DNA from: Pseudomonas sp. PSKL.D1
GTDB lineage: Bacteria; Pseudomonadota; Gammaproteobacteria; Pseudomonadales; Pseudomonadaceae
Length of the DNA: 64,000 nt
Reading direction: 5' to 3'
Assembly (NCBI RefSeq): GCF_028898945.1
Contig: NZ_CP118607.1
Span: 4,636,001-4,700,000 of the forward strand
Shown: positions 20,377 to 30,130 of the stretch, piece after piece
Layout: every line of letters starts with the position of its first letter
Numbering within the stretch: the first letter of the stretch is position 1
Program-made: the position numbers and the translations under genes
The notes under the pieces: generated by a model
What the model was told of the DNA's origin: nothing
Seen by the model: only the letters and a program-made list of their open reading frames with translations
The model's database searches: none

Positions 20377-20844
20377 TCAGCCGAGCGCGGCAGCGCGCCG
20401 TGCACGAAATGCCATCGCCAGCCACACCGCCGTGACGCCCGCGAATTTGGAGGCCATGGCCGTGCCGATCACGGCCGGGGTCATGGCGCCGATCATGCCG
20501 AAGAAGATGAAGGTATCCACCGGGATGCTCAGCGCCGAACTCAACCACAGGCGGTCGCGCAGAGGCCGGCGGGTGATGCTGAACACCAGCCAGTCGATCA
20601 GCTCGGAAATGAAGAACGCAGTGGCGCTGGCGAGGGCAATGGCTGGCTCGGAGGTCACGTACGACAGCACCAGGGCCAACAGCATGGCGATCAGCGCACC
20701 GTGACCAAAGCGGGTTTGCACCATGTCACGCAGGATGAACACCAGCCCACCCCAGGCGGACCAGATCACGTCCAGGTGCGGGGCGCTGGAGAAGGCGTAG
20801 TTGATCAGCACCACGCTGCTGATGTAGGCGGCTAGATAGAACAT
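20377..20844 (-). CDS. VUT-family (YhhQ/DUF165-like) membrane protein
   Basis: 155 residues with about five hydrophobic helices. It matches the VUT/YhhQ type, whose E. coli member takes up queuosine precursors: ISSVVLINYAFSSAP, RDMVQTRFGHG, ATAFFISELIDWLVFSITRRP and SIPVDTFIFFGMIG. Members in this branch are shorter than E. coli YhhQ (about 220 residues), so the substrate is less sure. I saw no preQ1 riboswitch in the short upstream region. Confidence 0.75.
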   Translation of the reverse strand: MFYLAAYISSVVLINYAFSSAPHLDVIWSAWGGLVFILRDMVQTRFGHGALIAMLLALVLSYVTSEPAIALASATAFFISELIDWLVFSITRRPLRDRLWLSSALSIPVDTFIFFGMIGAMTPAVIGTAMASKFAGVTAVWLAMAFRARRAAALG

Positions 20845-20913
20845 TTAGGCTGACCGTTGGGCAATCGGCACAGATTACTTGATTTTGAAGTCAATCGCAG
20901 CCGCCCATGCTTC

Positions 20914-21114
20914 CTACAGGACAATGCCTGCTGCCACGGCGCGCTCATGGCACAGCTTCAAGACGGCCCGACGCTCATCATTACTCATCCTGCCCCACCG
21001 CCCGATCTCCGCCACCGTGCGCTGGCAACCCGTACAGATGTCCTGCTCATCCAGCGCACAAATGCTCACACAAGGCGAAGCCACGGCCCGTTCGCGGGCA
21101 ATCACCTCACTCAT
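20914..21114 (-). CDS. DUF1289 small cysteine-rich protein
   Basis: 66 residues from the ATG at 21114 ([20 protein letters not shown]). Four cysteines in the family layout ([21 protein letters not shown]) suggest a small metal site, then an E-I-x-x-W-type helix ([20 protein letters not shown]). Function unknown. Its start overlaps the 3' end of the gamma-carbonic anhydrase gene by 8 bases, so the two are translated from one message. Confidence 0.85.
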   Translation of the reverse strand: MSEVIARERAVASPCVSICALDEQDICTGCQRTVAEIGRWGRMSNDERRAVLKLCHERAVAAGIVL

Positions 21115-21631
21115 CGTCAGCCACCAGCTCCCGCGCGTAACGCTCGGCATTGTGTACATAGTGCGCGGCACTGGCCTCGAGCATGCGTTTCTGCTGTTCG
21201 GTCAGCTCGCGTACCACCTTGCCCGGCGAGCCCATGACCAGCGAACCGTCCGGGATTTCCTTGCCTTCGGGGATCAGCGCATTGGCGCCGATGATGCAGT
21301 GCTTGCCGATCCTGGCACCGTTGAGGATCACCGAATTGATGCCGATCAGGCTGTAATCGCCCACCGTGCAGCCATGCAGCATGGCGTTATGGCCGACAGT
21401 CACGCCCTTGCCCAAGGTGAGCGGCACGCCCATGTCGGTGTGCATGACGGTACCGTCCTGCACATTGCTGTCTTCACCAATGTCGATCAGCTCGTTGTCA
21501 CCGCGCAATACCGCGCCAAACCAAACGCTGGCACGGGCCTGCAGGCGCACCTTGCCGATCAGCGTGGCGTTGGGTGCTGCCCAACTGGTGGGATGGCTCT
21601 CGACCCGCAGGTCGCCCAGGCGGTATTTCAT
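21107..21631 (-). CDS. Gamma-carbonic anhydrase family protein
   Basis: 174 residues of left-handed beta-helix (hexapeptide repeats). The three zinc-site histidines are present: H64 ([10 protein letters not shown]), H81 and H86 ([16 protein letters not shown]). The C-terminal helix has [21 protein letters not shown]. The family includes Cam-type carbonic anhydrase, CaiE, PaaY and YrdA; the catalytic glutamates of Cam are not obvious, so activity is uncertain. It overlaps the DUF1289 gene downstream. Confidence 0.92.
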   Translation of the reverse strand: MKYRLGDLRVESHPTSWAAPNATLIGKVRLQARASVWFGAVLRGDNELIDIGEDSNVQDGTVMHTDMGVPLTLGKGVTVGHNAMLHGCTVGDYSLIGINSVILNGARIGKHCIIGANALIPEGKEIPDGSLVMGSPGKVVRELTEQQKRMLEASAAHYVHNAERYARELVADDE

Positions 21632-21675
21632 GTGCTTTCCTCACGATTGAACGCAGACGGCGGGGTGGGCCCCAC

Positions 21676-22275
21676 TCAGATTTCGATAAAACGCTCGGGG
21701 GGATGATGCAAGCTGATGCCGGCATCGTACAGCAGGTTGACCAGTTCGACGATCATGATCGCCGAAAGCCCCCAGATCTTGTACTCGCCGTAGCGGTAGC
21801 TGGGCACGTACCAACTGCGGCCCTGGTAATCGATACGATGGGTGTGGTCACGCGGGTCTTGCCTGAAGAACTCCAGCGGCACGGTGAATACTGCCGCGAT
21901 CTCGGCATCATTGGCGTGGTATTCGACGTAATCGGGGATCAAGCCGACGAATGGCGTCACTTTCAGGCCGTGCAAAGAAATCAACGGGCTCAAAGGGCCG
22001 ATGACTTCAACAAGGCCCGGAGGCAGGCCGATTTCTTCTTCGGCCTCACGCAGGGCGGTAAACACCAGATCAGGGTCTTCCGGATCACGACGGCCACCCG
22101 GGAAGGCGACTTCACCACCATGGGTAGACAGGCCCTTGGCACGCAAGGTTAAAACCAGTTCGGGCGCTTCGCTGCGGGTGATGGGCAAAAGGACCGCCGC
22201 CTCGGGGAACCGTCGGTCGGTTTCCAGTGAAGCCGGTTGGTGGTTGCTCATTCGGCGAAGTAGCTCGTCCAGCAT
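21676..22275 (-). CDS. NUDIX hydrolase, CoA-pyrophosphatase type
   Basis: 199 residues from the ATG at 22275. The Nudix box GGRRDPEDPDLVFTALREAE continues EEIGL. It is preceded by the LLPITR and LTLRAKGLSTHGGEVAFPGG pattern of CoA-diphosphatases such as E. coli NudL. It probably hydrolyses CoA or derivatives to phosphopantetheine and ADP. It lies 44 bases upstream of the gamma-carbonic anhydrase gene and is divergent from the second NUDIX gene. Confidence 0.9.
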   Translation of the reverse strand: MLDELLRRMSNHQPASLETDRRFPEAAVLLPITRSEAPELVLTLRAKGLSTHGGEVAFPGGRRDPEDPDLVFTALREAEEEIGLPPGLVEVIGPLSPLISLHGLKVTPFVGLIPDYVEYHANDAEIAAVFTVPLEFFRQDPRDHTHRIDYQGRSWYVPSYRYGEYKIWGLSAIMIVELVNLLYDAGISLHHPPERFIEI

Positions 22276-22398
22276 TGCGCACTCTCGTTTCCAAAGCCTG
22301 CCTGCATCATGCACCAAAGCCGCGAAGCACCCAAGCCCCGCGCTTGCGGCAACCCTGCCCGGCGCGCCAAGATAGCCCAGTCACAAGGGAAGATAAGC

Positions 22399-22950
22399 AT
22401 GAAATTCTGCAGCGCGTGCGGCCAACCGGTCATTCAGCGGGTCCCCGAAGGCGACAGCCGCCTGCGGTATGTCTGCGAACATTGCCATACCATTCATTAT
22501 CAGAACCCGAACATCGTCGCCGGGGTGCTGCCCACCTGGGGTAGCCAGGTGCTGTTGTGCCGCCGCGCCATCGAGCCGCGCCGTGGTTTCTGGACGCTAC
22601 CCGCAGGCTTCATGGAGAACGGTGAAACCCTGGATCAGGCCGCCCGTCGCGAAACCGTTGAAGAGGCCTGTGCCCGCGTTGGCACAATGACGCTGTATCA
22701 GCTGTTCGATTTGCCGCACATCAACCAGGTGCACGTGTTCTTCCGCGCCGAACTGGCCGACCTGGACTTTGCCATCGGCATCGAGAGCCTTGAGGTGCGT
22801 TTGTTCGAGGAGCACGAGATACCGTGGGGCGAGCTGGCTTTCCGGACCGTCACACGCACACTAGAATGCTACTATCGCGACCGCATCGGGCAGCACTACC
22901 CTCTGGGCCATGAATACCTGCCACCGATGAACGTTTCGCCCACCACTTAA
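22399..22950 (+). CDS. NUDIX hydrolase with N-terminal zinc ribbon
   Basis: 183 residues from the ATG at 22399 (AAGGGAAG just upstream). A CxxC...CxxC ribbon opens the protein (MKFCSACGQPV and YVCEHCHTIHY). The NUDIX fold follows with GFWTLPAGFMENGETLDQAA and RRETVEEACA; the usual last glycine of the box is C, as in several relatives. NADH-pyrophosphatase-like proteins have this layout, but the substrate here is unproven. Its stop TAA overlaps a possible ATG of the next gene. Confidence 0.88.
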   Translation: MKFCSACGQPVIQRVPEGDSRLRYVCEHCHTIHYQNPNIVAGVLPTWGSQVLLCRRAIEPRRGFWTLPAGFMENGETLDQAARRETVEEACARVGTMTLYQLFDLPHINQVHVFFRAELADLDFAIGIESLEVRLFEEHEIPWGELAFRTVTRTLECYYRDRIGQHYPLGHEYLPPMNVSPTT

Positions 22951-22970
22951 TGCCTGCAGGATACCGTTTC

Positions 22971-23516
22971 ATGCGCTGGTTGTTTGCCCTTATCTGCCTT
23001 TGCGTTACCTCGGTGTCCCAGGCGGCCTTCACCGAAACCATCATCCGCAAGCCGTTGCCGCCGCAGACGCAATCGCAGCAGGCCATGCAACCGTTGATCG
23101 ACAAGGTTTTGGTGATCAAGTCCGAACGGCGCCTGCAACTGATCAGCCGCGGTGAGCCGCTGAAAACCTACCGCATTTCCCTGGGCAAGCAGCCCAAGGG
23201 CGCCAAGGAACGCGAAGGCGACAAAAAAACCCCAGAAGGCCTGTACTGGCTTGACTGGCGTAAGGAAAGCGACAAATTCAACCTGTCCATGCACATCACC
23301 TACCCCAACATCAGCGACGCCGCCCGTGCCACCCGCGATGGCGTAAGCGCAGGCAGCATGATCATGATTCACGGTACGCCGATCAACGATGAGTACCCGG
23401 AATGGTACTTCCACACCCTCGACTGGACAGACGGCTGCATTGCCATGCGCAACTCGGACATGCGCGAGGTCTGGGACCTGGTGCGCGACGGCACACTGAT
23501 TGAAATCCGCCCCTGA
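22971..23516 (+). CDS. L,D-transpeptidase (YkuD domain), exported
   Basis: 181 residues from the ATG at 22971, which has CAGGA nearby and starts a proper signal peptide (MRWLFALICLCVTSVSQA). An ATG at 22950 overlapping the previous stop is the alternative. The YkuD domain spans about 45-180, with MIMIHGTPIND and the catalytic cysteine in WTDGCIAMRNSDM. Such enzymes crosslink peptidoglycan 3-3 or attach proteins to it; close relatives (ErfK/YafK-like) may also cut. Linked to the NUDIX gene upstream. Confidence 0.9.
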   Translation: MRWLFALICLCVTSVSQAAFTETIIRKPLPPQTQSQQAMQPLIDKVLVIKSERRLQLISRGEPLKTYRISLGKQPKGAKEREGDKKTPEGLYWLDWRKESDKFNLSMHITYPNISDAARATRDGVSAGSMIMIHGTPINDEYPEWYFHTLDWTDGCIAMRNSDMREVWDLVRDGTLIEIRP

Positions 23517-23573
23517 CTATCCGTCGATGCACCTGAAGTTGTAGGAAGCGTCCCACCAAACTTCTTCCACACT

Positions 23574-23589
23574 CCTACGCTCGCGTAGG
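23574..23589. terminator. Short perfect hairpin ahead of the two-partner secretion pair
   Basis: CCTACGC and GCGTAGG around a 2-base loop, 58 bases past the L,D-transpeptidase stop. There is no T run. It may end that transcript, or be a REP relic. The remaining 87 bases to the tpsB start should hold its promoter; they are AT-richer (CTTAATTTTTAGCATCC). Confidence 0.35.
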
Positions 23590-23676
23590 CAGCAGACTGC
23601 ATCCAAACGAAGGCCTTAATTTTTAGCATCCACGCAAACGAGTACTTGAACTGTACGACCTTTGCGGGGAGCTTCA

Positions 23677-25332
23677 ATGCCGTGCCGAGCCTGCCACACC
23701 CTTGCCTGCTGCCTTGCAGCCTTGCTGGCCATGCCTTCGGCGTGGGCGAACGACCCCGCCAGCCAGCAACTGCGCGACCAGCAGCAATCACTGCGGCAGC
23801 TTCAACAGCAACAGCGGCTTGAACGCTGGCAGCGGGCGCCATCCCCCGACACCGAAGAGAGCCCCACCCCTGAAACCACGCAAGACAGCCGCTGCTGGCC
23901 GGTCAGCGGTGTGCGCCTTGCGGGTAACCAGCGCCTGAGCACGACAGCACTTGAGCCCACGGTTCGTGCCTTGGTGCAGCCGTGCATGGGCATCCAGGCC
24001 ATCAATCAGCTGCTCAAGGCCATCACTCAGGATTACGTGCAAGCGGGCTACCCCACCAGCCGCCCTTACCTGCGCCATGCGCCCCACGATGGTGCGCCGT
24101 TGGACATCGTCATCGTCGAAGGCTTCGTGGAGTCCGTGGAACTCTCCCGCGAGTTGCCGCTGTCGTTGCGCAGTGCCTTTCCCGACGTGCTTGGGCACCC
24201 TCTTTATCTACCCGAACTTGAGCAAGGCCTGGACCAGCTCAACCGCCTGCGCGCCTATGAGGTGAGTGCCGACCTGATGCCCGGCCAGATGCAGGGCGGT
24301 ACGCGGGTCATGCTGCAGTCGCAACAGGTCGCATCACGCTGGCACCTGGACAGCCGCTTCGACAACCGTGGTAGCGAGCTGACCGGGCGCCACCGCGTAA
24401 CCCTCGGCCTGGGTATCGACAGCCCGTTCGAACTCAACGACGACCTGCGCCTGTCGCTGAACACCACAGCCATCGATGCCCCCGGCAGCAGCCAGGGCGC
24501 CATGCTGTATTACAGCCTCCCCCACGGCCCCTGGACCTTCACCCTAAACGCCAGCCAACTGCGCTACGACGCGCCCCTGCAGCAAACCCCACTGCACAGC
24601 AACGGCGACAGCAGCTACCAAGGGCTGAGCGCCGAGCGCCTGCTGTGGCGCAACCAGCGCGGCATGGTCAGCGCAAGCGCCCGCCTGGACCGCAAAAAGC
24701 TGATCAACCGCCTGGGTGACAACGTGATCGGCCTGCAAAGCCCCACGCTCACCACAGTGGAAGCCGGGCTCAACCTGCTGTGGCTGGACAACGGCCTGTG
24801 GAATGCCTACCTCGGCGTCGCCCAGGGCACCGGTTGGCTGGGCGCCGATACGCCCTTGCAGCGCGCGGACGCCCCACGACCAGACTTTCGTAAGTACCGC
24901 GCCAACCTGCTGCACCTGCGCCAAGGGCCTGCCAACTGGCCATGGCGCTGGCAGAGCGAACTGGCCCTGCAATACAGCAGCGACGTGCTGCCGGCCATCG
25001 AGCAAATGTTGCTGAGCGACGACTCCGCCGTACGCGGCTTTCGCCTGCACACCCATGCCGGCGCCAACGCTGCCGTCTGGCGCAACACCTTCAGCCAGGC
25101 ACTGCCACGCTCCCCGCAACTGCGCCCCTACATCGGCCTCGATCATGGCTGGGCTCGCCTGGCCACAGGTCAACCTTCCCAGCGCCTGATGGGCGCAGCG
25201 GCGGGCATCGAACTGAACCTGCCACAGAGCCGCCTGCGCCTGGACTTCCAGCGCGCCCTGTTCAACAGCGCCCTGCCCCGCTCACAACTGGAACCCGGCT
25301 ACTGGGTGCTGGAGTGGGCCTTGAGTATTTGA
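23677..25332 (+). CDS. TpsB outer-membrane transporter (FhaC/ShlB family)
   Basis: 551 residues from the ATG at 23677 (GGGGAG 8 bases upstream). Signal peptide ends SAWA. A Gln-rich N-terminal helix with a Q-run follows (QLRDQQQSLRQLQQQQRLER), then a POTRA_2 region (CWPVSGVRLAGNQRLSTTAL to DIVIVEGFVESVEL). From about 220 there are beta-barrel strands, ending YWVLEWALSI with a C-terminal aromatic/aliphatic pattern. It should recognise the TPS domain of the adjacent TpsA and move it through the outer membrane. Only 27 bases separate the two genes. Confidence 0.93.
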   Translation: MPCRACHTLACCLAALLAMPSAWANDPASQQLRDQQQSLRQLQQQQRLERWQRAPSPDTEESPTPETTQDSRCWPVSGVRLAGNQRLSTTALEPTVRALVQPCMGIQAINQLLKAITQDYVQAGYPTSRPYLRHAPHDGAPLDIVIVEGFVESVELSRELPLSLRSAFPDVLGHPLYLPELEQGLDQLNRLRAYEVSADLMPGQMQGGTRVMLQSQQVASRWHLDSRFDNRGSELTGRHRVTLGLGIDSPFELNDDLRLSLNTTAIDAPGSSQGAMLYYSLPHGPWTFTLNASQLRYDAPLQQTPLHSNGDSSYQGLSAERLLWRNQRGMVSASARLDRKKLINRLGDNVIGLQSPTLTTVEAGLNLLWLDNGLWNAYLGVAQGTGWLGADTPLQRADAPRPDFRKYRANLLHLRQGPANWPWRWQSELALQYSSDVLPAIEQMLLSDDSAVRGFRLHTHAGANAAVWRNTFSQALPRSPQLRPYIGLDHGWARLATGQPSQRLMGAAAGIELNLPQSRLRLDFQRALFNSALPRSQLEPGYWVLEWALSI

Positions 25333-25359
25333 TTCACCCACAACAAAGAGAACGAGAAA

Positions 25360-28300
25360 ATGCAAACACTCTCGCAATTACCTTCGATCCGCCCTGATAC
25401 CTTGCGTTGGGCCATCTTCCTGGCAATGCTCGGCTCTGCCAGCGCGCTCGCGCAGGGAGGCCTTGAAGCAACCAACGGCCCCGGGGGCATGCCCTTGATC
25501 AACCAAGGCCACGGGGTGCCGGTGATCGACATCGTCGCCCCGAACAGCAGCGGCCTTTCTCACAACCAGTTCCTTGACTACAACGTCGGCAATGCGGGCG
25601 TTGTCATGAACAACGCGCTGCAGGCCGGGCAGTCTCAACTGGCTGGCGCCCTGGCCGCCAACCCGCAGTTTCAGGGCCATGCAGCGTCGACCATCCTGAA
25701 CGAGGTGGTCAGCCGCAACGCCTCGCTGATCGCCGGCCCGCAGGAAATCTTCGGCCGCCCCGCCGACTACATCCTGGCCAACCCCAACGGCATCACCCTC
25801 AACGGCGGCAGCTTCATCAACACCACGCGTGCGGGCTTTCTGGTCGGTACACCGGAGCTTCAGGACGAGCAGCTCAAACACCTGAATACGCTCAATGCAA
25901 CCGGCACGCTGCAAGTGCTGGGTGGCGGGCAGAGCAATGCCGACGGTGCGCTGGACCTGATTGCACCACAGGTGAACAGCAAAGGGCTGCTGCTGGCAAA
26001 GCACGACCTCAACGTTACCGTTGGCCGCAACCGGATCAGCCGTGACGATGGCCAAATCATCGAACACCTGCCCGGCACCCCGTCGAGCATTGACGCCAAC
26101 CTGTTCGGGGCCATGCGCGCCGGGCGTATCCGGGTGGTCAGCACCGCCGAAGGCGCTGGTGTGCGCATGGGGGCGGTGGATGTGAATGCCGGGCAAGGCA
26201 TCGACATGCAGTCGGCTGGCGCGCTGGAAATACGTGGTAGCGCCGAACAGCCCGGGCGTTTGCACAGCGAGAATGGAACGTTGCGACTTACTGCCGCCGA
26301 TGACCTCACCCTGAGCGCAGTCGATGGCGTGGCCAAAAGCATCGACATAAAAGCAGGCAAGGCCCTCACGCTTGACGCCCAGGCACGGGAAAACATCGAA
26401 CGCGAACGTGACAACTGGAACAAAAAGTTCCTGTTCGTCACCCGCGAAACCTATGACCGCGAGCGCACCACCACACGCCGCGAGCTGCGTGGCACTCAAC
26501 TCCAGGCTGTCGACGACATAGCGTTGCAGTCGGGCGGCGACTTGACCATGACAGCCGCCAAAGTCGAAGCAGGCGGCGCCTTGAGCCTGGACAGCGGTGC
26601 CAACCTGAACATTCTCGCTGGCACCGAAAGCCAGCGTATCGAAGAGCGCATTCGCCACCGCAAAGACCTGTGGCGCGGCGACAGCGACACTGACCAGTTT
26701 CAGGAATCGGCCAAGGGCAGCGCCCTGAATGGCCAACGCCTCAACGTCAAGGCCAAAGGCGACTTGACGGTCAAGGGCAGCACTATGAACAGCCAAGGCG
26801 ACATCGCCATCAACGCGGGGAAAGTCGACATCGGCACCGCGGCACTGGAACAGCGCGGCACCCAACGCAACTACCGGGGCGACCTGGTTTCCGGCACCTT
26901 CTTCGGCGACCGCAAGGGCAATGACAGCGAAGGCCAGACCCTGGCTGGCAGCACCGTGAACGCGGGCGGCAAACTGGACGTAAGCGCTGAGCAGGTCACC
27001 ATCAAAGGCAGCAACGTGCATGGCAACCAGGATGCCGTGCTCTACAGCGAAAAAGGTGCCTTGGCTATCGAGGCCGACCACGGCAGCCGCACATCAACCG
27101 ACCGCAACAGCGACAGCAAGCTGTTCGGGCTGATCGGCAGCAAGCACGAGAGCACCACGCAGCAACAGCAGGTGCTGGTCAGCGATGTCAGCTCGGCCAG
27201 CAATCTGCGCCTGGCCAGTGCCGATGAATTGCGCGTCCACGGTGCCAAGGTCGAAGCGGGTGGCCATCTTCAGGTTGAAGCCAAAGGTGACTTGGTGGTC
27301 GACAGCGTAGCGTCGGTTGAAAGCACCGAGACCAGCAGCCAGCGACGCCACCTCACGGGCCATGCCGGGCAGACCCAGGATGCCGAGGACGGCAAGCCCG
27401 GCTCCCGCCAGTACGCCGCAGGCCTGGCCTATGAAGTAACCAGCCGCACCGGCAAACAGCAACAGACCACGCAAACCGCCAGCGAGCTGAAAGGTGCGAC
27501 GGTCAGCCTGAACAGCGATGCGAACCTGCAGGTGAACGGCTCTCGGGTCGAAGCCACGGCGGGTGACCTTGATGTAAAGGGTAAAGAGGTCACCCTTGGC
27601 GCCATCCGCAACGAACGCGAATCCACCGACACGCTGACCGAAAGCGGCGGCGGCCTTACAGTCACGGCCGGCATCGACCGTGTGGGCAGCCTGTTCGAAG
27701 GGCATCACAACCGCGAAGTGACTACCGAGCGCGACAGCAAGGTGCAAGGCAGCGAACTCATGGCCAAAGGTGACCTGCAGCTGAATACCGACAAGCTGGT
27801 CACCGAGGCCACCCGCGTCGAAGCAGGCAAGGCCCTGAAGATCGACGCCAACCACATCGAGAACCGAGCCGTGCAGGACATCGAGGAACGTGACGTACAG
27901 CGCAATGACTGGTCCGGCAGCCTGGGGGCGAGCCTGGAATACCGCGACCTCACCCGCCCCATCGAACGCTTGGTGCAAGGCGATGAAGCCCCGCGCTTTC
28001 AGCAAGGCTCGCCGGAGGATGCCATGGTGGCCCCCAGCGTCGGCGCCGACATGACCATCGCCCACCTCAAACGCCTGGAAAACCAGCGCCGTGGTATCGC
28101 CCAGGTCAGCGAATTTTCCGGTGCATCGGTCGAGGTCAAGGCAGGCACCCTCAATGACCAAGGCACTGCCTGGCGCGCCAATGCCGGTACCCTGAAGATC
28201 GATGCACAACAGCACACCCTGCGCGCAGCCGAAAACACTCATCAAAGCACCGTACAAAAGCTTAACTACGGCGGCGACCTGCGCGTCGACACCAGCAGCG

Positions 28301-29886
28301 GCAGCGACCTCAACGTTCGCGTCGCTGGTAATGGTGGCTCGCTGAACACGCAAACCGTCAGCAGCAATGCGGTGGCCGGTAGCCTTTATGGCCAGCAAGG
28401 CATTCAGGTTCAACTAGGAAGCGATGGCCAGTATGAAGGCACCCGCATCAACGGCGGCAAGGGCGATGTGGTGATGCACAGTGACGGCGCGCTGTCGCTG
28501 ACCCAAGCGACAGACCACCTCAAGGAAATGTCACGCCAGCTCGACGGCAACGCCTGGGTAAAAGTCGGCAACCGCCCGGGCAGCACCGGGGTCGACGGCC
28601 GTGGCTACCTCGACCATGCCCAGCGGCAAAGCGCGCAAGCCATTGCCCAGGTTTCGCAAATCGACGCCAAAGGCGCGGTGCGCTTGAACAGTGCAGGTGA
28701 CCTGCTGCTGGAAGGCACGCGCATCGGTAGCCGCGATGCCAAGGTGGGCGACACCACCCTGCAAAGCGGCGGCCGCCTGCAGGTCACGGCTGCCAGCAAT
28801 ACGCAGACGGCCAGTGGTGGCAACCTTGGCGGCGGGCTGGAGTTGCTGGTAAAAACCGGCACCACTCAAGGCGGTAGCGTGGGTGGCCATTTCAGCAACG
28901 GCAAACAGGATGAAGACGCCCGCCAGGCAGTGAACGCGCAAATCGAGAGCAAGGGCAAACTTACCCTCAGCAGCAGCGCGCGCGAGGATATCGCCGTGCA
29001 CCTGGAAGGCTTGCAGGCCTCGGCAGAGCAAATCGACATTCAGGCCAACAGCGGCGGCGTGCTGATCGAAGCCTCCTCCGACCAGGACCGCCGCAACAAC
29101 CTCGACATCACCGCCGGCGCAGGCTTCGGCATGGTAACCGGCGCCACCAACACCCGCAGCCTGCACGGCCGCGCCCAGGTCGACCTCGACAAACGCAACA
29201 ACCACACCTGGAACGCCAGCAACCTGCGCGCCGAACACATCGACCTGCAAAGCCGCGGCGACACCCGCATCGAAGGCGCCAGCCTTGAAGCCGGGCGCAT
29301 CACCGGCGACATCGGTGGCGACCTGCGCGTGGCCAGCCGCAAGGACAGTGTTGATATCGTGACCGTCAAGGTGGATGCCCGCCTTAGCCAGGAAAAAAAC
29401 CCACAGGGCTACGTCAACGCCGCCACCTCGCTGGCAGGGCCTTTTGCCGGCAAGGTCGGCGACAAGGCCAAGTCATCCCTGAGCAAAGTGGACCCCAGCT
29501 TTTCGCCCACCCTTAACGTTGATGTCTCCCACGTGAAACGTGACAGCGTCGCGCAACAGACAGTGCTCAATGGCAGTGACGGCATCGACCTGCAGGTGGG
29601 GGGTGATGCGCTGCTGGTGGGTGCACGGTTGCAGTCGGCCATGGGGGCGGCAGCGCTGAAGGCCAATACGGTGACCAAAGAGACACTGAGCGGCAGCGAT
29701 TATCGCCGGGATGTGTCGGTGGATGTGTCCAACTCGCTGGCGGACTTGGGGACGGCGATTGCCGAAATGACCAAAGGCAAAGGCGCGGCGGATGGGGAGC
29801 AGGCGCTGGACCTGGGGTTGGTGCGTACCAGTGGTCATAACCGGAGTGAGCAGTGGGTTTCGGGGGTGCAGGGTAAGGCTAATTGA
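25360..29886 (+). CDS. TpsA filamentous haemagglutinin-like exoprotein
   Basis: 1508 residues. Signal peptide at about 1-31 (cleavage near ALAQ). TPS secretion domain to about 300 with NSSGLSHNQFLDYNVG (62-77) and the NPNGI motif at 141-145. The rest is beta-helical haemagglutinin repeats rich in GDL, VEAG and NSxGDL units (GGALSLDSGANLNILAGTES and many alike). It ends at GVQGKAN with no VENN/pre-toxin region and no toxin domain. No immunity-like gene follows on its strand, so it looks like an adhesin rather than a contact-inhibition CdiA. Possibly a shortened form; see findings. Confidence 0.9.
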   Translation: MQTLSQLPSIRPDTLRWAIFLAMLGSASALAQGGLEATNGPGGMPLINQGHGVPVIDIVAPNSSGLSHNQFLDYNVGNAGVVMNNALQAGQSQLAGALAANPQFQGHAASTILNEVVSRNASLIAGPQEIFGRPADYILANPNGITLNGGSFINTTRAGFLVGTPELQDEQLKHLNTLNATGTLQVLGGGQSNADGALDLIAPQVNSKGLLLAKHDLNVTVGRNRISRDDGQIIEHLPGTPSSIDANLFGAMRAGRIRVVSTAEGAGVRMGAVDVNAGQGIDMQSAGALEIRGSAEQPGRLHSENGTLRLTAADDLTLSAVDGVAKSIDIKAGKALTLDAQARENIERERDNWNKKFLFVTRETYDRERTTTRRELRGTQLQAVDDIALQSGGDLTMTAAKVEAGGALSLDSGANLNILAGTESQRIEERIRHRKDLWRGDSDTDQFQESAKGSALNGQRLNVKAKGDLTVKGSTMNSQGDIAINAGKVDIGTAALEQRGTQRNYRGDLVSGTFFGDRKGNDSEGQTLAGSTVNAGGKLDVSAEQVTIKGSNVHGNQDAVLYSEKGALAIEADHGSRTSTDRNSDSKLFGLIGSKHESTTQQQQVLVSDVSSASNLRLASADELRVHGAKVEAGGHLQVEAKGDLVVDSVASVESTETSSQRRHLTGHAGQTQDAEDGKPGSRQYAAGLAYEVTSRTGKQQQTTQTASELKGATVSLNSDANLQVNGSRVEATAGDLDVKGKEVTLGAIRNERESTDTLTESGGGLTVTAGIDRVGSLFEGHHNREVTTERDSKVQGSELMAKGDLQLNTDKLVTEATRVEAGKALKIDANHIENRAVQDIEERDVQRNDWSGSLGASLEYRDLTRPIERLVQGDEAPRFQQGSPEDAMVAPSVGADMTIAHLKRLENQRRGIAQVSEFSGASVEVKAGTLNDQGTAWRANAGTLKIDAQQHTLRAAENTHQSTVQKLNYGGDLRVDTSSGSDLNVRVAGNGGSLNTQTVSSNAVAGSLYGQQGIQVQLGSDGQYEGTRINGGKGDVVMHSDGALSLTQATDHLKEMSRQLDGNAWVKVGNRPGSTGVDGRGYLDHAQRQSAQAIAQVSQIDAKGAVRLNSAGDLLLEGTRIGSRDAKVGDTTLQSGGRLQVTAASNTQTASGGNLGGGLELLVKTGTTQGGSVGGHFSNGKQDEDARQAVNAQIESKGKLTLSSSAREDIAVHLEGLQASAEQIDIQANSGGVLIEASSDQDRRNNLDITAGAGFGMVTGATNTRSLHGRAQVDLDKRNNHTWNASNLRAEHIDLQSRGDTRIEGASLEAGRITGDIGGDLRVASRKDSVDIVTVKVDARLSQEKNPQGYVNAATSLAGPFAGKVGDKAKSSLSKVDPSFSPTLNVDVSHVKRDSVAQQTVLNGSDGIDLQVGGDALLVGARLQSAMGAAALKANTVTKETLSGSDYRRDVSVDVSNSLADLGTAIAEMTKGKGAADGEQALDLGLVRTSGHNRSEQWVSGVQGKAN

Positions 29887-30130
29887 GGTGGGGCTGGCCA
29901 ACTTTTGAGAACAGCATGTGCAGGCCACGTTGCGGGCGGACCGACGTCTCGGCAAGCCGAGCCTGCGCATGCAATATCTCCGGGCCTCCTCAGCTCCCGC
30001 GATTACGGGCGCAGCTTGGGCAGGCTGCTGATGGGCCGTGCGCCAGTCCTCAACTGCAGTGAGGCAATAGGCCCGGGTTAGAACACACAAGAGCTTGCCG
30101 GCAGGAGTTACGAGGCCAATTGTCAAGTAT
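29887..30130. other. Gene-poor stretch between TpsA and the Rhs cassette
   Basis: No credible gene. Short frames exist on the minus strand but have no recognisable product. Weak similarity to Rhs core continues leftward from 30131 to about 30087 with small insertions (for example AGCTTGCCGGCAGG against AGCTTTTCGGCCGGCAGG of the intact gene). Further left I see nothing. Confidence 0.5.

Noticed and set aside
20845..20913. A preQ1 riboswitch upstream of the VUT-family gene
   Set aside because: The leader is short and shows no convincing stem-pseudoknot layout.
25360..29886. TpsA as a contact-dependent inhibition (CdiA) toxin
   Set aside because: No VENN or pre-toxin region, no C-terminal nuclease-like tip and no immunity-like gene after it on the same strand.
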